DNA from: Halobacterium sp. R2-5
GTDB lineage: Archaea > Halobacteriota > Halobacteria > Halobacteriales > Halobacteriaceae
Direction: 5' to 3'
NCBI RefSeq assembly: GCF_011734195.1
Contig: NZ_JAANTH010000001.1
Span: forward strand, 558,001-622,000
Length of the DNA stretch: 64,000 nt
Part shown: positions 1 through 8,956 of the stretch, one piece after another
Layout: each line of letters starts with the position of its first letter
Position numbering within the stretch: position 1 is the first letter of the stretch
Translations under genes and position numbers: made by a program
Notes under the pieces: model-generated
What the model was told of the DNA's origin: nothing
Database searches by the model: none
What the model saw: the letters and a program-made list of their open reading frames with translations, nothing else

Positions 1-56
1 AGCCCCGCGACTTCGGCGCGGGAACGACTAAGCCCCTCGCCGCCGACGCCACGCCT

Positions 57-497
57 ATGGTTCCGACGACATCTACCGCTGCGGCCGCGGGTACAGTCCG
101 CCCGAGCGCGCTCCTCGCGCCGCTCGGCGTCTGGCTGGTGCTCGCCGTCCTCGCCGTCGCGAACGGCGCGTTCCGGGAAGTCGTGCTGATTCCGCGCGTC
201 GGCGAACACACCGGCCACGTCGTCAGCACGCTCGTGCTCGTCGCCGTCATCTTCGCCGTCTCCGCGGCGTTCTTCGCGTCGACGGACGCCCAGTACGCCA
301 CCGCGGAGCTCGTCACGATCGGCGTCGTGTGGACGGTTCTCACTGTCGGCTTCGAGTTCCTCGTCGGCTACGTCGAGGGCACGCCCGTCTCCGTGACGGT
401 CGGCCAGTACGACGTGTTCGCGGGGCAAGTGTGGATTCTCGTGCCGCTGTCCCTGCTGGTCGCGCCGCTCGTCTTCGGGCGCGCGTTCGCCGGCTGA
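57..497 (+). CDS. Small four-helix membrane protein, unknown function
   Basis: 146-residue protein with four hydrophobic segments (about residues 20-36, 50-72, 82-102 and 121-142) joined by short polar loops, so it should sit in the cytoplasmic membrane. I recognise no catalytic motif or named family. The ATG start lies a few bases after a short AT-containing stretch, which would suit a leaderless transcript. It is followed by the proteasome alpha gene in the same direction after about 80 bp, so the two may or may not be cotranscribed. The coding frame has the strong G/C third-position bias of its neighbours, which supports it being real. Confidence 0.7.
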   Translation: MVPTTSTAAAAGTVRPSALLAPLGVWLVLAVLAVANGAFREVVLIPRVGEHTGHVVSTLVLVAVIFAVSAAFFASTDAQYATAELVTIGVVWTVLTVGFEFLVGYVEGTPVSVTVGQYDVFAGQVWILVPLSLLVAPLVFGRAFAG

Positions 498-580
498 CCG
501 GCGATTCGGCCGGCTGGCGCACCCTGCCGAAAGTCAAAGCCCTTTACGTGGGCGTGACTTACGTCGTGTCAAGGAAGACA

Positions 581-1303
581 ATGCAGGGTCAGAACCAGCA
601 GCAGGCCTACGACCGCGGTATCACGATCTTCTCGCCGGACGGCCGCCTCTACCAGGTGGAGTACGCGCGGGAAGCGGTCAAGCGAGGCACCGCCAGTATC
701 GGCGTCCGCACCGAGGACGGCGTCGTCCTCGTCGTCGACAAGCGCACCCGGTCGCCGCTCCTCGAGGGCTCCAGCGTCGAGAAGCTCCACAAGGTCGACG
801 ACCACGTCGGCGCCGCCAGCGCCGGCCACGTCGCCGACGCCCGGAAGCTCATCGACCACGCGCGCCAGCAGTCCCAGGTCGAGCGCGTGCGCTACGACGA
901 GCCCATCGGCGTCCGCACGCTCACGAAGGAGGTCACCGACCACATCCAGCAGTACACGCAGGTCGGGGGCGCGCGGCCGTTCGGCGTCGCGCTCCTCATC
1001 GCGGGCGTCTCCGACGGCGAGCCCCGCCTCTTCGAGACGGACCCGTCGGGCACCTCGAACGAGTGGAAGGCCGTCGCCATCGGTTCGGACCGCTCCGCGA
1101 TCCAGGAGTTCCTCGAGGACAACTACGAGGAGGGCCTGTCGCTGGACGACGGCGTCGACCTCGCGCTCCGCGCGCTCGGCGAGGGCCGCGAGGACGACCT
1201 CTCCCCGGAGGGCGTCGGCGTCGCCACCGTGGACGCCGAGACCGGGCTGTTCCGCGAACTCGAGACCGAGGAGACCGCCGAACACCTCGACGACCTCGAG
1301 TAA
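581..1303 (+). CDS. psmA: Proteasome subunit alpha
   Basis: 240-residue alpha subunit of the archaeal 20S proteasome. Alpha subunits form the outer heptameric rings that gate substrate entry and dock PAN-type ATPases; they are not proteolytic. The N-terminal signature of the family is clear (YDRGITIFSPDGRLYQVEYA, about residues 9-28), followed by the conserved KRG and the VVLVVDKR strand. The frame stays open upstream of 581, but the family N-terminus begins at this ATG. The C-terminus is acidic, as is usual in halophiles. A beta subunit gene is not in this window. Confidence 0.95.
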   Translation: MQGQNQQQAYDRGITIFSPDGRLYQVEYAREAVKRGTASIGVRTEDGVVLVVDKRTRSPLLEGSSVEKLHKVDDHVGAASAGHVADARKLIDHARQQSQVERVRYDEPIGVRTLTKEVTDHIQQYTQVGGARPFGVALLIAGVSDGEPRLFETDPSGTSNEWKAVAIGSDRSAIQEFLEDNYEEGLSLDDGVDLALRALGEGREDDLSPEGVGVATVDAETGLFRELETEETAEHLDDLE

Positions 1304-1373
1304 CGCTCCCGCGAGAGCGGCGGTTCACGCCCCGGCAGCAGTCCTTTTCCGCGCTCGTCCCCTACGTTTTCGT

Positions 1374-1721
1374 ATGAGTACAGAGTCACAGCAGAGCGCA
1401 CAGAAGCCGATTCGCGTCGCCGACGGCGACGAACTCCGCGAAGTCCTCGACGAGCACGACCGTGTGCTCGTGGACTTCTGGACGAAGGGCTGCTCGCTCT
1501 GTCAGGCGATCGAGCCCGTGCTGGGCAACGTCGCCCGCGAAACGGGCATCACGGTCGCGATGGCCAACCCTGGCGACGACATCGCGCTCGTCGACGAGTG
1601 GAACGTCCGGAGCGCGCCGACGCTCGTGCTCGTCGAGGACGGCGAAGAAGTCGGGCGGCTCGCCGAGGGGTTCCAGGGCGGCGACGACATCGAGGCGTTC
1701 CTCGACGAGCACCTCGACTGA
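1374..1721 (+). CDS. Thioredoxin-family protein with CSLC active site
   Basis: 115-residue thioredoxin-fold protein. The strand VLVDFWTKGC leads into a CxxC at residues 40-43, and the cis-proline is in the later SAPTLV segment (about residues 81-86), so the fold and redox centre are intact. The active site is C-S-L-C rather than the C-G-P-C of typical thioredoxins, so its redox potential and partners may differ from a general thioredoxin. No signal peptide is seen, so it is likely cytoplasmic. It is convergent with the next gene, with only one base between the two stop codons. Confidence 0.85.
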   Translation: MSTESQQSAQKPIRVADGDELREVLDEHDRVLVDFWTKGCSLCQAIEPVLGNVARETGITVAMANPGDDIALVDEWNVRSAPTLVLVEDGEEVGRLAEGFQGGDDIEAFLDEHLD

Positions 1722-1722
1722 G

Positions 1723-2442
1723 CTAGTCGTCGCTCGCCGGCTCCTCGGGGACGTCACGCTCGGTGACGTCCGGGAGGTGGGGGTCGCGGTTCGGGTCCCG
1801 GCCGAACGCCGGCAGCCCGTCGCCTAGCTGTTCTTTGAGCACGCGACGCAGCCGGTTGAGGCTCGTCTTGTCGAGGCCGTAGCGCTCGGCGAGCTCCGCG
1901 AACGCGGGCTCGTCGGTGACGTCGTGGCTGCGATAGCGCTCGTAGAGGTCGTTCATGCGGTCGGCGTCGAGGTCGCCGGGGTCGAGGTCGTCGATGCCGA
2001 AGTACCGGCGGCGGTCGACGTCGACGACGTGGCGGATGACCACGAGCGCGACCTTCTCGATGGCGCGCTGGCTGCCGAACTCCCTGAGGTCGATGTTGCC
2101 CATCACGCCGAGCGCGACGTCGCGCTGCCACGGCGTCACGTCCACGGCGTTACAGAGCGCCTGCGTCGTGCGCAGGCGGTCGAGGTAGTGGGTGCGGCGG
2201 CTGTGGCCCTCGGTCGCGGTGTGGCGCTCCTCGTGGAGCCGCCGGATGCTCTCCGAGAGGTCCGCGTCCGGGGACTCCGCGCGCCCGATGACGGTCGCGC
2301 TCGGGGAGACGACGCCCCACTTTCGGACCGTGGTGTCGCGCTGGGCCTCCGCCCGGGAGAGCGCGCCCGAACCCGGCCGGTTCTCGACGCGGCGCTCGTC
2401 GCGGGTCTCCCAGCGGACGTGGTCGCCTCCGTCTGCACTCAT
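1723..2442 (-). CDS. Probable haloarchaeal RNA polymerase epsilon subunit
   Basis: 239-residue soluble acidic protein that I recognise as the family annotated in haloarchaea as DNA-directed RNA polymerase subunit epsilon. Recognisable blocks are RKWGVVSPSATVIGR (about residues 40-54), LDRLRTTQALCNAVDVTPWQ (about 86-105) and SQRAIEKVALVVIRHVVD (about 120-137). The last third looks like a helix-turn-helix (AELAERYGLDKTSLNRLRRVL). The chosen ATG removes 37 residues of low-complexity extension that run into a repeat array. The gene lies downstream of three copies of a 47-bp promoter-like repeat in the same orientation. The function assignment rests on family memory; the structural role in RNAP is inferred. 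Confidence 0.65.
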   Translation of the reverse strand: MSADGGDHVRWETRDERRVENRPGSGALSRAEAQRDTTVRKWGVVSPSATVIGRAESPDADLSESIRRLHEERHTATEGHSRRTHYLDRLRTTQALCNAVDVTPWQRDVALGVMGNIDLREFGSQRAIEKVALVVIRHVVDVDRRRYFGIDDLDPGDLDADRMNDLYERYRSHDVTDEPAFAELAERYGLDKTSLNRLRRVLKEQLGDGLPAFGRDPNRDPHLPDVTERDVPEEPASDD

Positions 2443-2491
2443 TGCACGTCCATCCGGCCTCGTCGGGTTTAAACTCTCGGCCGGCGACGCC

Positions 2492-2798
2492 GCGGCTACG
2501 CGGTCGGGGTCCCTGAGAAGCTCCTCGTATCTACCCCTTGTCGCCAGAACCACTTAAAGAGGGCCGGCGAGCGGTCTCGCTGCCGCTGGCCGCTGGAAAC
2601 CACAGCGCTGTCGCTACGAGGCGTAGTGCGCTGAGAAGCTCTTCGTATCTACCCCTTGTCGCCAGAATCACTTAAAGAGAATCGGGGGTGGCTCGCCGCT
2701 CGCGAGTTGGCCTCGGATTCCGAGAACAGCCACGGCTGGCCGGTGCAACGCTCGGGAGAAGTCCTTCGTATCTATCCTTTGTCGCCAGAACTACTTAA
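2492..2798 (-). repeat. Triple 47-bp promoter-like repeat array upstream of the epsilon gene
   Basis: Three near-identical 47-bp elements at 2513-2559, 2631-2677 and 2752-2798, all in the same orientation and all upstream of the minus-strand gene that starts at 2442. Read on the minus strand each begins with a TATA-like TTTAAGT, then a conserved TTCTGGCGACAA, then TAGATACGA and CTTCTC. The distance from TTTAAGT to AGATACG (about 26 nt) fits a haloarchaeal TATA box and start site. Each copy also shares extra downstream sequence with its counterpart in the second array. No intact reading frame crosses all copies (a TGA falls in copy 2). Function as tandem promoters is inference. Confidence 0.75.
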
Positions 2799-2841
2799 AG
2801 CGAGAGCCGCCCCGGCCGCACGCCGGGCCGTCCATACTGGT

Positions 2842-3468
2842 TTACTCGCCTTCCACGAGCCGCCGGAGCTGGGACGGCGGGACGGCGCCGCGGGCCGCGT
2901 AGCCGTCGTACGCGAACGTCGGCACGCCCGTGACGCCGTGCTCGCGCGCCTCACGGAACCGCTCGCGGAGCTCGTCGTGGTACTGCTCGGTCTCGACGAC
3001 CTCGCGGAGCTCGTCGGCGTCGAGGCCGACGTCGGCCGCGAGCTCCGCGAGCACGTCCACGTCGCCGATGTCGCGGCCGTTCTCCCAGAGCGCCTCGAAG
3101 ATCGCGACGTCGAACTCCAGCCACTGCTCGGGGTGCTCCTCGCGGACGTACAGCGACGCCGCCTGCGCGTCCAGCGAGTCCACGTCGCGGGAGAAGTCCA
3201 TCACCATCTCGTCGGCGCCGTACTCCTCGCGGAGGCGCTCGACGTTCTCGCGGGCCTGCTCGAAGTACTCGTCGTCCTTGCCGTCGTCGACGTCGTGGTC
3301 GATCTCGCCGTCCGGCCCGCGCTTCTGGGCGCGCAGATCGAAGGGATGCCAGTCGACGTTGAGTTCTTCCTCGCGCTCGTCCTGGTACGTCGACAGCGAC
3401 TGTCGGCCGAGGTAGCAGAACGGGCAGACGTAGTCCGAGTACACCGTGATAGCTTCGGCGTCGCTCAT
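2842..3468 (-). CDS. DsbA/FrnE-family thiol oxidoreductase
   Basis: 208-residue DsbA-superfamily protein of the FrnE type: a thioredoxin fold with an alpha-helical insertion. The redox motif C-P-F-C sits at residues 15-18 just after the first strand (VYSDYVCPFC), and the cis-proline is in GVTGVPTF near residue 184. There is no signal peptide, so it should act in the cytoplasm, as FrnE proteins do in stress-related thiol exchange. It is preceded by the second triple array of promoter-like repeats and followed by the first, so its expression is probably tied to the same signal as the epsilon gene. The exact substrate is unknown. Confidence 0.85.
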   Translation of the reverse strand: MSDAEAITVYSDYVCPFCYLGRQSLSTYQDEREEELNVDWHPFDLRAQKRGPDGEIDHDVDDGKDDEYFEQARENVERLREEYGADEMVMDFSRDVDSLDAQAASLYVREEHPEQWLEFDVAIFEALWENGRDIGDVDVLAELAADVGLDADELREVVETEQYHDELRERFREAREHGVTGVPTFAYDGYAARGAVPPSQLRRLVEGE

Positions 3469-3546
3469 CGCCTACACGTAGGACGCGCTCGCCGAAAAGG
3501 CCCGTGCTGGCGGGGGTTCCCGCTGGAGTCCGGCGTGGACGAGGCA

Positions 3547-3882
3547 GCGGCTACGCGGTCGGTGTCTCCGAGAAGTCCTTCGTATCTACCTCTTGTCGCC
3601 AGAATCACTTAAAGAAACGTCGGAGTTTGGGCTCGACACCGCTATCTCTCGTGCGTGGGAGAACGACGGCACCGCGGCTACGGGGCGTAGCGCGCTGAGA
3701 AGCTCTTCGTATCTATCCCTTGTCGCCAGAGATACTTAAAGCGAGAGCGGGGGTCGGACGACGGGGAGCGAACGGGCTCTCGTGGTTCGACAGGAGCCAC
3801 TCGACTGACAGCCACGGCTGGTCGGTGCAACGCTCGGGAGAAGTCCTTCGTATCTATCCCTTGTCGCCAGAACCACTTAAAC
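3547..3882 (-). repeat. Second triple 47-bp promoter-like repeat array, upstream of dsbA
   Basis: Three elements at 3568-3614, 3695-3741 and 3836-3882, same length and orientation as the first array, upstream of the minus-strand dsbA gene that starts at 3468. Copies pair one-to-one with the first array: 2513 with 3568, 2631 with 3695, and 2752 with 3836. Pairs share flanking words at identical distances, for example GCGGCTACGCGGTCGG ending 6 bp before copy 1 and copy 4, and ACAGCCACGGCTGG starting 28 bp before copy 3 and copy 6. This points to duplication of a whole three-element block. The intervals between copies differ (118 and 121 bp against 127 and 141 bp). Confidence 0.75.
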
Positions 3883-4220
3883 CGAGAACGGTCGGGGACC
3901 CGAGAAGATGTTCGCCACAACGCCTTCCACAGTTCGCGGTCACCGCTCACGTGCGTGGCTGGTGTCCCCCCGTACGGGTCCTCCGTACACGGCCAGTCCG
4001 CAGTGGTCTAACGTTCGATGGCGACACTCGACTCTCGCGCCGTCGGCCGGCAGCGGCCGGCCGCTCGGCGGAGTCTTTTCCCCTGTACCGACGTGCCGTG
4101 TCGGCCGTGGCCGCGTGCTCTTTGCCGGCCTCGACGCACAAGCGCGAGCGCTCGCCGTCGCCCGCCCTCAGGTAGCGTCGCATCCACGCGCTTTTTCCCG
4201 TCCGCCGTCTATCTGGTGCC
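3883..4220. other. Intergenic stretch without a recognised gene
   Basis: About 340 bp between the second repeat array and nucS. The reading frames that cross it have no family features and are shadows of repeats or of nucS. It contains several short GC-rich inverted words (for example around GGCCGGCAGCGGCCGGCC near 4045) but no tRNA, SRP or RNase P signature that I can see. The last 40 bp should hold the nucS promoter; a CTTTTTCCC tract lies near 4190. Confidence 0.4.
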
Positions 4221-4922
4221 GTGACTCGCGCGCTCTCGAACCCCGACGCTGCCCGCGCGGCCGAGTTCGCCGCGGACGCCCGCAGCGGCGGCCTCGCGGT
4301 CTCGCTCGTCGGCGAGTGCGCAACCGTCTTCGAGGGACGCGCCGAGCGCCGGCTCCCCGCGGGCGTCCGGAGCGTCCTCTGGAAGCCCGACGACACGGTG
4401 CTCGTCCACGGCGCGACGGGCCGCGACCCCGACGCGTGGGCGTCCGGCGGCGGCGTCGACGTCGAGGCCACCGACGGCTCTCTCGAACTCCGCTGCGGCG
4501 ACGGCGACGCCGCGGACGCGCTCACCGTGCGGCTCGACGCCGTCCACCACGCCGCCGCGTTCGACCCGGCGGACGCCGACGCCGAGGTGTCCGGCACCGA
4601 GTCCGACCTCAAGGAGCGCGTGCTCGCGAACCCCGACCTCGTCGAACCCGGTTTCCGGCCGCGCAGCACGGAGCGCGAGACGCCCGCCGGTCCCGTGGAC
4701 GTCTACGGCCGCGGTCGTGACGGCGCCGTGGTCGTCGTCGAACTCAAAGCCCGCCGCGCCGGTCCGTCGGCGGCCTCCCAGCTGGAGCGGTACGTGAACG
4801 CGCTCCGCCGCGACCTCCACGCCGACGCCGACGTTCGCGGCGTGCTCGTCGCGCCCGAAGTCACGGAGAAGACTCGCCGCCTGCTCGCCGAGAGCGGGCT
4901 CGCTTTCTCTGCCGTGTCGTAG
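4221..4922 (+). CDS. nucS: Endonuclease NucS (EndoMS)
   Basis: 233-residue NucS, a RecB-like nuclease that in archaea and actinobacteria cuts mismatched or branched DNA, usually together with the sliding clamp. The C-terminal catalytic domain is clear: the ESDLKERVLANPDLVEPGF block, then PVDVYGRG and VVVVELKARR (the E-x-K of the nuclease core, about residues 170-180), followed by QLERYVNALR and GVLVAPEVTEKTRRLL. The N-terminal half is the DNA-binding/dimerisation domain. The start is GTG, chosen because no upstream start fits and the N-terminus matches family length. It sits close to mutS and a second MutS homologue. Confidence 0.9.
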   Translation: MTRALSNPDAARAAEFAADARSGGLAVSLVGECATVFEGRAERRLPAGVRSVLWKPDDTVLVHGATGRDPDAWASGGGVDVEATDGSLELRCGDGDAADALTVRLDAVHHAAAFDPADADAEVSGTESDLKERVLANPDLVEPGFRPRSTERETPAGPVDVYGRGRDGAVVVVELKARRAGPSAASQLERYVNALRRDLHADADVRGVLVAPEVTEKTRRLLAESGLAFSAVS

Positions 4923-4954
4923 CGAGTGACCGTGCTCTGTCCGGTTACGGTATC

Positions 4955-5455
4955 CTACCCGTTCTCGGACGCGTAGTTGGCGGTCGCCGCGACGCTGTAG
5001 TGGTCGATTTCGAACTCGGGCACCTCCTCGAAGGTCGCCGCCCACTGCCACGTGGCGCCGGCCGCCAGCTCGCCGTGGGTCGACTCTTTGCTCGCCGAGT
5101 CGAGGATGCTGTCCTGGTTCTCGTTCGCGTCGTACAGCGTCACCTCGACGCTGGCTGATTCGAACGCGCGGTCGGACGCGTTCGTCAGGTCGCCGGCGAC
5201 GACGAGGCCTTTCTGGCCCGCGCGCTGGAACTGCACGTTCTCGAGGGCCAGTTCTTCGGACTCGTGGTTCGTCAGCGGCGCGACCCCTTCCTCGTAGGGG
5301 CCGGGATTCTCGGGGGCGTTCCGGACGATAACCGCCGCGGCGTCCGCCTCGTCGGCCGCTCCGGCGCTCTCGTCGGAACCCGGCCCCGTACAGCCGGCCA
5401 GTGCCGCGCTCGCCGCCGCGACGCTCACCGCCCGGAGGAGTGTTCTTCGATTCAT
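4955..5455 (-). CDS. Tat-exported lipoprotein with FxLYD-type domain
   Basis: 166-residue secreted lipoprotein. The N-terminus has the twin-arginine pair (MNRRTLLRA) and a lipobox LAGC with cysteine 22, typical of haloarchaeal Tat lipoproteins anchored to the outside of the membrane. The mature part is acidic, and its middle (LVVAGDLTNASDRAFESASVEVTLYD) matches the FxLYD-type beta-sandwich seen in many haloarchaeal surface proteins. Function is unknown. It is convergent with nucS. Confidence 0.8.
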   Translation of the reverse strand: MNRRTLLRAVSVAAASAALAGCTGPGSDESAGAADEADAAAVIVRNAPENPGPYEEGVAPLTNHESEELALENVQFQRAGQKGLVVAGDLTNASDRAFESASVEVTLYDANENQDSILDSASKESTHGELAAGATWQWAATFEEVPEFEIDHYSVAATANYASENG

Positions 5456-5659
5456 TTTCCTTAGAGAGTAGTGTGTCCCGGCGGAGCCGGCGCGCTGCGC
5501 TCGGCAGTCGTCGGTGGTCTCGCGTTCGCCGAGAACCGACCCGGGTGTGAACGTGACGGCGACGACGGGGAAAAAGCCGGGCGTCGCTTCCGCCCCGTAA
5601 CCGCGGCCAAACAGTCGGTAGGCCCGGCCACGAGCGGCCCGCCCTCGGCGGGTTTCCCG

Positions 5660-8353
5660 CTACGTTCGTCGCTTCAGCTCGTTGAGGACGTTCAGCGCCT
5701 CGACGGGAGTGAGCTCGGCGATGTCGATCTCGTCCAGTCGGGACGCGAGGTCGCTGTCCTCGGCGTCCCCGCTGCCGTTCTGCTCGCTCTCGGACGCCGA
5801 CGCTCCGGTCGGGTCCGACTCCTCGTCCGACGGCTCCGGCGCGTCGAGGAACTCGCGGGCGCGCTCGACGACCGTCTCCGGGACGCCCGCGGTCTGCGCG
5901 ACCTCGATGCCGTAGGACGCCGTCGCCGGGCCCTCTCGGACCTCGTGCTGGAACGTAATGCCGTCGTACTCGCGGTGCTCGCACGACGAACCCCCACTCG
6001 TCTCACTCGCGGGGACGCCGTCCTCTGCGCGCGTCGCGCCGAAGTGGAGGTTCAGCGCGTCGTCGAGGCGGTCGGCGTCCGCGGTGAGCTCGTGGTGGTG
6101 GGTCGCGAACAGCGTCGTCGCGCCGAGCTCGTCGTGGACGTACTCGGTGACGGCGCGCGCGATGGCGAGGCCGTCCGTCGTCGACGTGCCGCGGCCGACC
6201 TCGTCGAGCAGCACCAGGGAGTCCTCGGTGGCCGCGCGCAGAATCGAGGACAGCTCCGTCATCTCCACCATGAACGTCGAGCGCCCGCCCGCGATGTCGT
6301 CGCTCGCGCCCACCCGGGTGAAGATGCGGTCGACGACGCGCAGGTCCGCGCTCCCCGCCGGGACGAAGCTCCCGGCCTGCGCGAGCAACACGATGAGCGC
6401 GACCTGGCGCATGTACGTCGACTTCCCGCTCATGTTCGGACCCGTGATGACCGCGACCCGGCGCTCGGGCGTGAGGCCGGTGTCGTTCGGCACGAACCCG
6501 GCCTCCGTGCGCTCCACGACCGGGTGGCGCCCGCCCTCGACGTGGATGCCGTCGCCGCCCACCTCGGGGCGCGCGTAGTCGTGGCTCGCGGCGACCGTGG
6601 CGAACGACGCGAGCGCGTCCACGGCCGCGACCGCCGCCGCCGTCGCCTGCACGCGCTCGGCCTCCTCGGCGACTCGGTCGCGTACTTCGCAGAACAGCTC
6701 GTACTCGAGGTCCTGGGAGCGCTGCTCGGCGCGCACGATGTCGTCCTCGCGCTCCTTCAGTTCGGGCGTGACGAACCGCTCGGAGTTCTTCAGCGTCTGC
6801 CGGCGCTGGTAGTTCTCCGGCACCGCGTCGAGGTTCGGGTTCGTCACCTCGATGTAGTAGCCGTGGACCGCGTTGTGGCCGACTTTCAGCGACTCGACGC
6901 CCGTGCGCTCGCGCTCCTGTTCCTCCAGGTCGTCGATCCACTGCTTGCCCGAGCGCTCGGTCTCCCGGAGGTCGTCCAGCGTCTCGTCGTAGCCGTCCCG
7001 GATGACGCCGCCCTCCGTGAGCTCCTGGGGCGGGTCCGGGACGATGGCCCGAGAGAGCAGGTCCCGAATCTCGGGGAGGTCGTCGAGGTTCGCGCGCAGC
7101 TCGCGCAGCTTCTCGCTGTCTGCGTCCGCCAGCAGGCCCCGAATCTCGGGCACCACGTCGAGGGTGTCCTTCAGCGCGCGCAAGTCCCGAGCGTTCGCGC
7201 GGCCCCGCGCGACGCGGGAAATCAGGCGCTCTACGTCGTAGACGTCCCGCAGGTGCTCGTGGAGCTCCTCCCGAGTGAGGGGGTCCGCGAGCAGTTCGCC
7301 GACGGCCTCGTGGCGCGCCTCGATCTCGTCGGTGTCGGTCAGCGGCCGGCGCAGCCAGTCCGTCAGCGTCCGCCGGCCGAGCGCGCACGCCGTCTCGTCG
7401 ACGACGTCCACGAGCGCGGTGCCCTCCGCGCCGTGGACGCTGCGCTGCTCGAACACTTCCAAACTTCGGAGCGCCACCGCGTCCATCTGGAGGTACTCGC
7501 GGGGGTCGTACCGCGTCAAGTGGTTCAGGTAGTCCAGCCGGTCGCCATCTTCACCCCCTCGCGTGTACTCGGCGTAGTCCAGCAGCGCGCCGCAGGCCGC
7601 CACCTCGGCGTCACTCGCGAGCGCGTCCGCGCTCCCGAAGTACGCCTCGACGGTCTCGCCGGCGCGCTCGGCGTCGAACGCCGCGTCGTCGTACTCCGCG
7701 ACGAACGTCCCGTCCTCGAAGCGGTCGGTTGCGACGCCCGGCCCGGTCACGAGCTCCGCGGGCGCGAATCGTCCGAGTTCGTCCCGGACGCGCGCCGCGT
7801 TCGGGAGGCTCGTCGCGTAGAAGTCCCCCGTCGAGACGTCCAGCAGCGCGAGGCCGAACCCACCTGACTCGCGGGATTCCCCGCTCGCCGTTCCCGTGGC
7901 GCTGCGCGCCACGCTGTCTGCCGCGAGCGCCGCGACGAAGTTGTTGTCGTCGCCCGCGAGCAGTTCGTCCTCGGTCAGCGTCCCGGGTGTCACGACCCGG
8001 GTGACCGCGCGGTCGACGACCCCCGTGACCTCGTCGGGGTCCTGCACCTGGTCGGCGACCGCGACCCGGTAGCCCGCGTCCAGCAGGTCGTCGATGTACG
8101 GCTCCGCGTTGTCTATCGGCACGCCCGCCATCGGGTACCGGCCCGTGGAGTCCTCGCGGGCCGTCAGCGTGATCTCGCAGATGCGGGCGGCCGCCTCCGC
8201 CGCGTCGCAGAACAGCTCGTAGAAGTCCCCGACCTGGAAGAGCACGAGCGCGTCCTCGTAGCGCCGCGTGAGCTCGAAGTACTGGCTCATCATCGGCGTC
8301 AGGTCGCCCTCGTTCTCGGCCATCTGGTCGGGTGGCCCGAGCGCCGCGTCCAT
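5660..8353 (-). CDS. mutS: DNA mismatch repair protein MutS
   Basis: 897-residue MutS1. Domain order is standard: mismatch-recognition domain with the [11 protein letters not shown] motif, the core and clamp, then the ABC ATPase with Walker [10 protein letters not shown] (about residues 636-645) and Walker B/signature DEVGRGTST (about residue 716), and an acidic tail ending in a C-terminal helix. The frame can be extended to a GTG at 8389, but the ATG at 8353 fits the family better. Two low-complexity insertions stand out: residues about 144-164 (rich in S/A/G, containing a DNA hairpin) and about 780-798 ([11 protein letters not shown]). No mutL lies next to it. Confidence 0.95.
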   Translation of the reverse strand: MDAALGPPDQMAENEGDLTPMMSQYFELTRRYEDALVLFQVGDFYELFCDAAEAAARICEITLTAREDSTGRYPMAGVPIDNAEPYIDDLLDAGYRVAVADQVQDPDEVTGVVDRAVTRVVTPGTLTEDELLAGDDNNFVAALAADSVARSATGTASGESRESGGFGLALLDVSTGDFYATSLPNAARVRDELGRFAPAELVTGPGVATDRFEDGTFVAEYDDAAFDAERAGETVEAYFGSADALASDAEVAACGALLDYAEYTRGGEDGDRLDYLNHLTRYDPREYLQMDAVALRSLEVFEQRSVHGAEGTALVDVVDETACALGRRTLTDWLRRPLTDTDEIEARHEAVGELLADPLTREELHEHLRDVYDVERLISRVARGRANARDLRALKDTLDVVPEIRGLLADADSEKLRELRANLDDLPEIRDLLSRAIVPDPPQELTEGGVIRDGYDETLDDLRETERSGKQWIDDLEEQERERTGVESLKVGHNAVHGYYIEVTNPNLDAVPENYQRRQTLKNSERFVTPELKEREDDIVRAEQRSQDLEYELFCEVRDRVAEEAERVQATAAAVAAVDALASFATVAASHDYARPEVGGDGIHVEGGRHPVVERTEAGFVPNDTGLTPERRVAVITGPNMSGKSTYMRQVALIVLLAQAGSFVPAGSADLRVVDRIFTRVGASDDIAGGRSTFMVEMTELSSILRAATEDSLVLLDEVGRGTSTTDGLAIARAVTEYVHDELGATTLFATHHHELTADADRLDDALNLHFGATRAEDGVPASETSGGSSCEHREYDGITFQHEVREGPATASYGIEVAQTAGVPETVVERAREFLDAPEPSDEESDPTGASASESEQNGSGDAEDSDLASRLDEIDIAELTPVEALNVLNELKRRT
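7896..7912. repeat. Perfect hairpin inside a mutS insertion
   Basis: GTGGCGC-TGC-GCGCCAC: 7-bp arms and a 3-nt loop, lying in the part of mutS that encodes a 20-residue Ser/Ala/Gly-rich insertion in domain I. The arm/loop design is the same as the hairpin cluster in truD at 58407-58519. Confidence 0.6.
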
Positions 8354-8411
8354 GCCCGAAGGCAACGGGGCGGGCGCTGTTATGCTCACCGATTGGCGCG
8401 CCTCGCTCGCG

Positions 8412-8843
8412 TCAGAGCAGGCCGGCGAGCACGAGCAGCGCGACGCTCACGACGGCCGCGGCACCGAACCACGGTGTCGCGCTGTCGGCCGCGGACTCGA
8501 CGTCGTGGCCGGCGGTGAGGCGACTCGTCGCGACGTGCGCGAGCCCGGCGAGCACCAGCCAGAGGCCGGTCATCCCCAGCACGAGGTGGCCGCGGGAGGA
8601 GCCCGCGAGCGCCTCGAACGTGTAGAGGTTGCCGGCGAGGTGGCCGCCGGTCAGCAGCATCGCGAGGACGCTGGCGACGCTGAGTTTCGCGAAGCGGTCG
8701 GCGATCCACTCGACGGGTGCGGCGTCGAGCACGCCGCGGCGGGCGGCGGGCACGACGAACAGCGCGACGGCGAGCGTGCTCCCGGTCCACGCTGCCCCGA
8801 AGACGACGTGGACGACCCGGGCGGCGGTGATGTCGAAGCTCAT
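8412..8843 (-). CDS. CopD-like four-helix membrane protein
   Basis: 143-residue integral membrane protein with four predicted helices and an N-terminus ([13 protein letters not shown]) like the CopD domain family, in which histidine-containing helices are linked to copper or heme-type ligands. Histidines at about residues 12, 68 and 85 lie in or next to the helices. Short length and lack of a CopC partner leave its job open. The start ATG at 8843 is followed directly by the family N-terminus. It lies upstream of mutS on the same strand with about 58 bp between them. Confidence 0.65.
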   Translation of the reverse strand: MSFDITAARVVHVVFGAAWTGSTLAVALFVVPAARRGVLDAAPVEWIADRFAKLSVASVLAMLLTGGHLAGNLYTFEALAGSSRGHLVLGMTGLWLVLAGLAHVATSRLTAGHDVESAADSATPWFGAAAVVSVALLVLAGLL

Positions 8844-8956
8844 CGCTTCCGGGTTCGCAGACGGAGGGAAATAACGCGTCGGTCTCCGGCCGGTACCGAC
8901 CGACGCGTCCGGGCGCGTCGCCGGAGACTAAGTGCCAGTAGGGCGTCGGCGGACGC

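Noticed and set aside
2594-2612. Origin recognition box near CTGGAAACCACAG
   Set aside because: Only a partial match to the haloarchaeal ORB core, single copy, and no orc1/cdc6 gene nearby.
2656-3612. 318-residue plus-strand frame covering dsbA and the repeats
   Set aside because: Arg/Val-rich antisense shadow; the minus-strand DsbA has a CPFC site and family length.
2513-3882. CRISPR array
   Set aside because: Repeats are 47 bp but intervals are irregular, flanking words are shared between copies, no leader or cas genes occur, and a coding gene lies between the two groups.
3678-3950. 90-residue minus-strand frame containing two repeat copies (RFKWFWRQGIDT)
   Set aside because: Other copies of the repeat carry a stop in that frame, so the repeated peptide is a by-product of a non-coding element.
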